From an uncultured Mucilaginibacter sp. (GTDB taxonomy: Bacteria; Bacteroidota; Bacteroidia; Sphingobacteriales; Sphingobacteriaceae), in the NCBI RefSeq assembly GCF_946479965.1, contig NZ_CAMLHX010000020.1, positions 5,634-69,633 on the forward strand: DNA of 64,000 bases. Reading direction: 5' to 3'. A program made the translations under genes and the position numbers. Shown here piece by piece: positions 61,053 through 64,000 of the stretch (positions are counted from its first letter, which is position 1; every line of letters begins with the position of its first letter). The notes under the pieces are model-generated. The model searched no databases. It was not told the DNA's origin and saw only the letters and a program-made list of their open reading frames with translations.

Positions 61053-64000
61053 ATGTTCGAAATGTTCATCAGGCGACCTATATTGTCGCTTGTTATTTCC
61101 CTGCTTATTGTGTTGGTGGGAGTATTGGCTTTGCTGCAGCTGCCCATAACACAATTCCCGGATATAGCCCCCCCGACTGTAACAGTTACAGCCAATTATA
61201 CCGGCGCGAATGCCGAAGTTTGTGCCAAAGCGGTAGCCACTCCGCTTGAGCGTTCTATCAATGGTGTGCCCGGGATGACCTATATGTCAACCGTATGTAC
61301 CAACGACGGATTGACCGTTATTGAAGTAAATTTTAATGTGGGTACCGATCCCGACCAGGCCGCTGTTATTGTGCAGGGCCGAGTTGCAAAAACACTTGAT
61401 GAATTACCCGAAGAGGTAACTAAAGCCGGCGTTCAAACAGAAAAAGAGGTAAACAGCATGCTCATGTACCTCAATATCATTAGTGAGGACGACAAACTGG
61501 ATGAAAAATTCATCTACAATTTTGCTGACATCAACGTATTGCAGGAACTTAAACGCATTGACGGCGTTGGCTATGCTGAAATTTTAGGGGCCAAAGAGTA
61601 TGCTATGCGTGTATGGCTAAAACCAGATCGTATGACTGCTTACAAGGTATCTACCGACGATGTTATAGAAGCTATCCGTGCCCAAAATGTGGAAGCCGCG
61701 CCGGGTAAAACCGGTGTAAGCTCTGATAAATCGCCCCAACTGCTGCAATATGTCTTAAGATATCCGGGCAAGTTCTTTGAGCCGGAAGAATACAAAAACA
61801 TTGTTGTTCGCGCTGACGATAATGGCTCCGTTTTAAAACTGCGCGAAATTGCTGACGTAGAATTTGGTTCGTTGAACTATGGCATGGTTTCGAAAACTGA
61901 TGGGCGCCCATCAGCCTCTATCATGATCAAACAACGCCCCGGCTCAAACGCTCGCGAAGTTATTACAAACATTAAGCAGCGCATGTCTGAACTTAAAGCA
62001 ACGCAATTTCCAAAAGGGATGGGGTATAATGTAAACTATGATGTTTCGCGCTTTCTGGATGCTTCTATTCACGAAGTTTTACGCACATTAATCGAAGCGT
62101 TTATACTGGTATTTCTAGTTGTATATCTGTTCCTACAGGATTTCCGCTCAACACTAATATCCGGCCTTGCTGTTCCTGTTGCACTGATAGGAACTTTAGC
62201 ATGTATGCAGGCATTAGGTTTCTCTATTAACCTGCTTACTCTATTTGCACTGGTACTGGCCATAGGTATTGTGGTGGATAATGCCATAGTAGTAGTTGAG
62301 GCTGTACACGTAAAAATGGCGGAAGAACATTTGTCTCCAATGGACGCCACCATCGCTGCAATGAAAGATATTAGCGGCGCTATTATTGCCATAACACTGG
62401 TAATGTCGGCCGTATTTGTTCCTGTGGCATTTATGACGGGGCCGGTTGGCGTATTTTACCGTCAGTTCTCGTTAACCTTGGCATTCGCTATTGTGATATC
62501 CGGTATAAATGCCGTCACCCTAACCCCTGCCTTATGTGCACTATTGCTTAAGCCCCATAACCCCGAAGCACATAAAGGAGCTTTAGCAAAGTTCTTCGAT
62601 AAATTTAATACAGGCTATAATGCTTTGGCCGATAAGTACGCAGGCCTTACAGCGAAAATAGCCGGGCGGAAAGCCTTAACAATTGGGGTTTTAGCATTCT
62701 TTTTTATTGCTACATGGGGCTTTAACGCGATATTACCAACAGGCTTTATCCCAACCGAAGACCAGGGTGTAATTTACGTTAATGTTACCACGCCACCGGG
62801 AGCGACTGTAGAACGTACCGAAAATATTTTGTCGGCCATTTATGAACAAACTAAATCACTGGAAGCGGTAGAATCAATATCCACTTTGGCTGGTTTCAGC
62901 TTAGTTAACAACACAGCGGGCGCATCTTACGGTATGGGCATGATAAACCTTAAACCATGGGATGACAGAAAGGAGACCGTTAAAGATATCATAGCAATTC
63001 TTGAAAAAAAGACGAAGGGAATCTCGGACGCTGACATTCAATTTCTACCTCCTCCAACCGTACAAGGCTTCGGTAATACAAGTGGTTTTGAATTTAGGGT
63101 TTTAGACAAAAGCGGTACCGGAAACCTGCTTAAGGAAGCTGAGGTAACCAACGCATTTGTAAATAAACTTAATGAAACGCCACAAATATCAGGCACATCA
63201 AGCAACTTCAATGCAACTTTTCCTCAGTACCTTATTTCTATTGATCATGCTGTGGCTGCGCAAAAAGGTATCACAACAGATCAGGCTATGTCGACACTTC
63301 AGACTTTGATGGGTAGCTATTACGCTTCTAATTTTATTCGGTTCGGTCAAATGTACAAAGTTATGGTTCAAGCCTCGCCCGAATACAGGGGTAAACCTGA
63401 GGACCTGCTAGGCCTTATGATAAAGAATAAAAAAGGCGAAATGGTTCCGTTTTCAACGTTTATCACCATTAAACGTGTGCTAGGCCCTGAACAGGTAACG
63501 CGCTTTAACATGTACACATCAGCGATGGTTACGGGCGATTCGGAACCTGGTTTTAGTAGCGGCGACGCTATAAAGACTATTGAGGAAAAAGCGGCGGAAT
63601 TACCGCGTGGATACATTTTCCAATGGTCAGGCATGACACGAGAGCAAATCCTCTCAGGAGACCAGACACTGTATATTTTCGCTCTTTGTTTGGTGTTTGT
63701 TTACCTGTTGCTTTGTGCTCAGTATGAAAGCTTCCTGCTACCGCTTCCAGTAATACTCTCTTTACCTACAGGTATTTTCGGAGCATTCTTTTTTTTGAAG
63801 ATTTTAGGGCTGGAGAATAACATTTACGCCCAGGTAGCCTTGGTAATGTTAATAGGCTTATTAGGTAAAAATGCCATTCTGATCATCGAGTTTGCGGTGC
63901 AGCGGCAACGTGAAGGCGCTACCATACTCCAGTCAGCAGTCGACGGGGCGGCATCGCGATTACGCCCTATCCTGATGACATCTTTCGCGTTTATCGCTGG
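61053..64000 (+). CDS. RND efflux permease, HAE1/AcrB family (3'-truncated)
   Basis: 982 codons visible; the frame runs off the right edge. It begins MFEMFIRRPILSLVISLLIV, and PN1 subdomain segments such as TVTVTANYTGANAEVCAKAV are present. The TM4 motif IGIVVDNAIVVVEAV has Asp 409 and Asn 410 at the sites of AcrB Asp407/Asp408. The TM10 Lys in IGLLGKNAILIIEFAV is kept. Large periplasmic loops and two sets of TM helices are normal. Proton-driven export of hydrophobic compounds is expected; specificity is unknown. About 60-80 residues are missing. Confidence 0.93.
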   Translation, partial: MFEMFIRRPILSLVISLLIVLVGVLALLQLPITQFPDIAPPTVTVTANYTGANAEVCAKAVATPLERSINGVPGMTYMSTVCTNDGLTVIEVNFNVGTDPDQAAVIVQGRVAKTLDELPEEVTKAGVQTEKEVNSMLMYLNIISEDDKLDEKFIYNFADINVLQELKRIDGVGYAEILGAKEYAMRVWLKPDRMTAYKVSTDDVIEAIRAQNVEAAPGKTGVSSDKSPQLLQYVLRYPGKFFEPEEYKNIVVRADDNGSVLKLREIADVEFGSLNYGMVSKTDGRPSASIMIKQRPGSNAREVITNIKQRMSELKATQFPKGMGYNVNYDVSRFLDASIHEVLRTLIEAFILVFLVVYLFLQDFRSTLISGLAVPVALIGTLACMQALGFSINLLTLFALVLAIGIVVDNAIVVVEAVHVKMAEEHLSPMDATIAAMKDISGAIIAITLVMSAVFVPVAFMTGPVGVFYRQFSLTLAFAIVISGINAVTLTPALCALLLKPHNPEAHKGALAKFFDKFNTGYNALADKYAGLTAKIAGRKALTIGVLAFFFIATWGFNAILPTGFIPTEDQGVIYVNVTTPPGATVERTENILSAIYEQTKSLEAVESISTLAGFSLVNNTAGASYGMGMINLKPWDDRKETVKDIIAILEKKTKGISDADIQFLPPPTVQGFGNTSGFEFRVLDKSGTGNLLKEAEVTNAFVNKLNETPQISGTSSNFNATFPQYLISIDHAVAAQKGITTDQAMSTLQTLMGSYYASNFIRFGQMYKVMVQASPEYRGKPEDLLGLMIKNKKGEMVPFSTFITIKRVLGPEQVTRFNMYTSAMVTGDSEPGFSSGDAIKTIEEKAAELPRGYIFQWSGMTREQILSGDQTLYIFALCLVFVYLLLCAQYESFLLPLPVILSLPTGIFGAFFFLKILGLENNIYAQVALVMLIGLLGKNAILIIEFAVQRQREGATILQSAVDGAASRLRPILMTSFAFIA

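Overview
The window looks like the chromosome of a Bacteroidetes bacterium of the family Sphingobacteriaceae, most like Mucilaginibacter or Pedobacter. The reasons are the moderate GC content, promoters of the TTG-N18/19-TAnnTTTG type, the many TonB plug, carboxypeptidase-regulatory, GH20, GH9 and GH97 proteins, a CarH-type zeaxanthin operon, and a pseudo-dihydroorotase of the type I associate with Bacteroidetes. The genus is inferred from gene content and style, not from a search. I saw no rRNA, tRNA, CRISPR array, transposase or phage gene.

Layout. 1-5.9 kb: a PQQ/cytochrome c dehydrogenase cut by the left edge, a secreted DUF1080 + FG-GAP protein, a Sua5/YrdC protein and a second DUF1080 protein. 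6.0-6.8 kb: a stand-alone TonB-receptor plug domain followed by a dispersed repeat (copy A). 6.9-13.8 kb: a same-strand run of two GT2 glycosyltransferases, a membrane protein, a GH3-type acyl-adenylating protein, dxr and rseP. 13.9-18.6 kb (minus): a BatA-like protein, a pseudo-dihydroorotase, an acidic unknown and DUF4199. 18.7-20.5 kb: DUF72 and trxB. 20.5-25.4 kb (minus): carH-like regulator, crtI, crtB, idi, crtZ and crtY, enough for zeaxanthin from GGPP under a B12/light-type repressor. 25.6-28.7 kb: GH20 and a lipoprotein. 28.7-34.5 kb: an aromatic operon (pheA, DAHP synthase-chorismate mutase, aroA, aroC, lipoprotein) preceded by a Phe/Tyr-codon leader peptide and attenuator. 34.6-38.3 kb: MFS, GH9 and DinB, with a broken dinB tail on the far side of GH9. 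38.4-44 kb: two L,D-transpeptidases, bioB, a HepT/MntA toxin-antitoxin pair and mgtE. 44.2-49.3 kb: a TonB receptor behind a strong promoter and a tri-cysteine upstream ORF, a 53-aa lipoprotein and GH97. 49.5-55 kb: pncC-type CinA domain and a 1610-aa protein with a 398-residue tandem duplication, followed by repeat copy B. 55.4-59.2 kb (minus): trpD-trpF-trpB-trpA behind a WWW leader peptide and attenuator. 59.4-64 kb: an unknown small protein and an RND efflux pair, the permease cut by the right edge.

The strongest unannotated signals are regulatory or structural. They are two complete ribosome-stalling attenuators (phe/tyr and trp), a poly-Cys leader upstream of a TonB receptor, and a 13-bp inverted repeat over the carH promoter. 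A pair of ~300-bp dispersed elements shares its core, while a repeated hexamer, including its inverted terminal copy, is exchanged between copies (GTTTCA versus GATCCA). A short intergenic repeat has also been inserted in frame into aroA.
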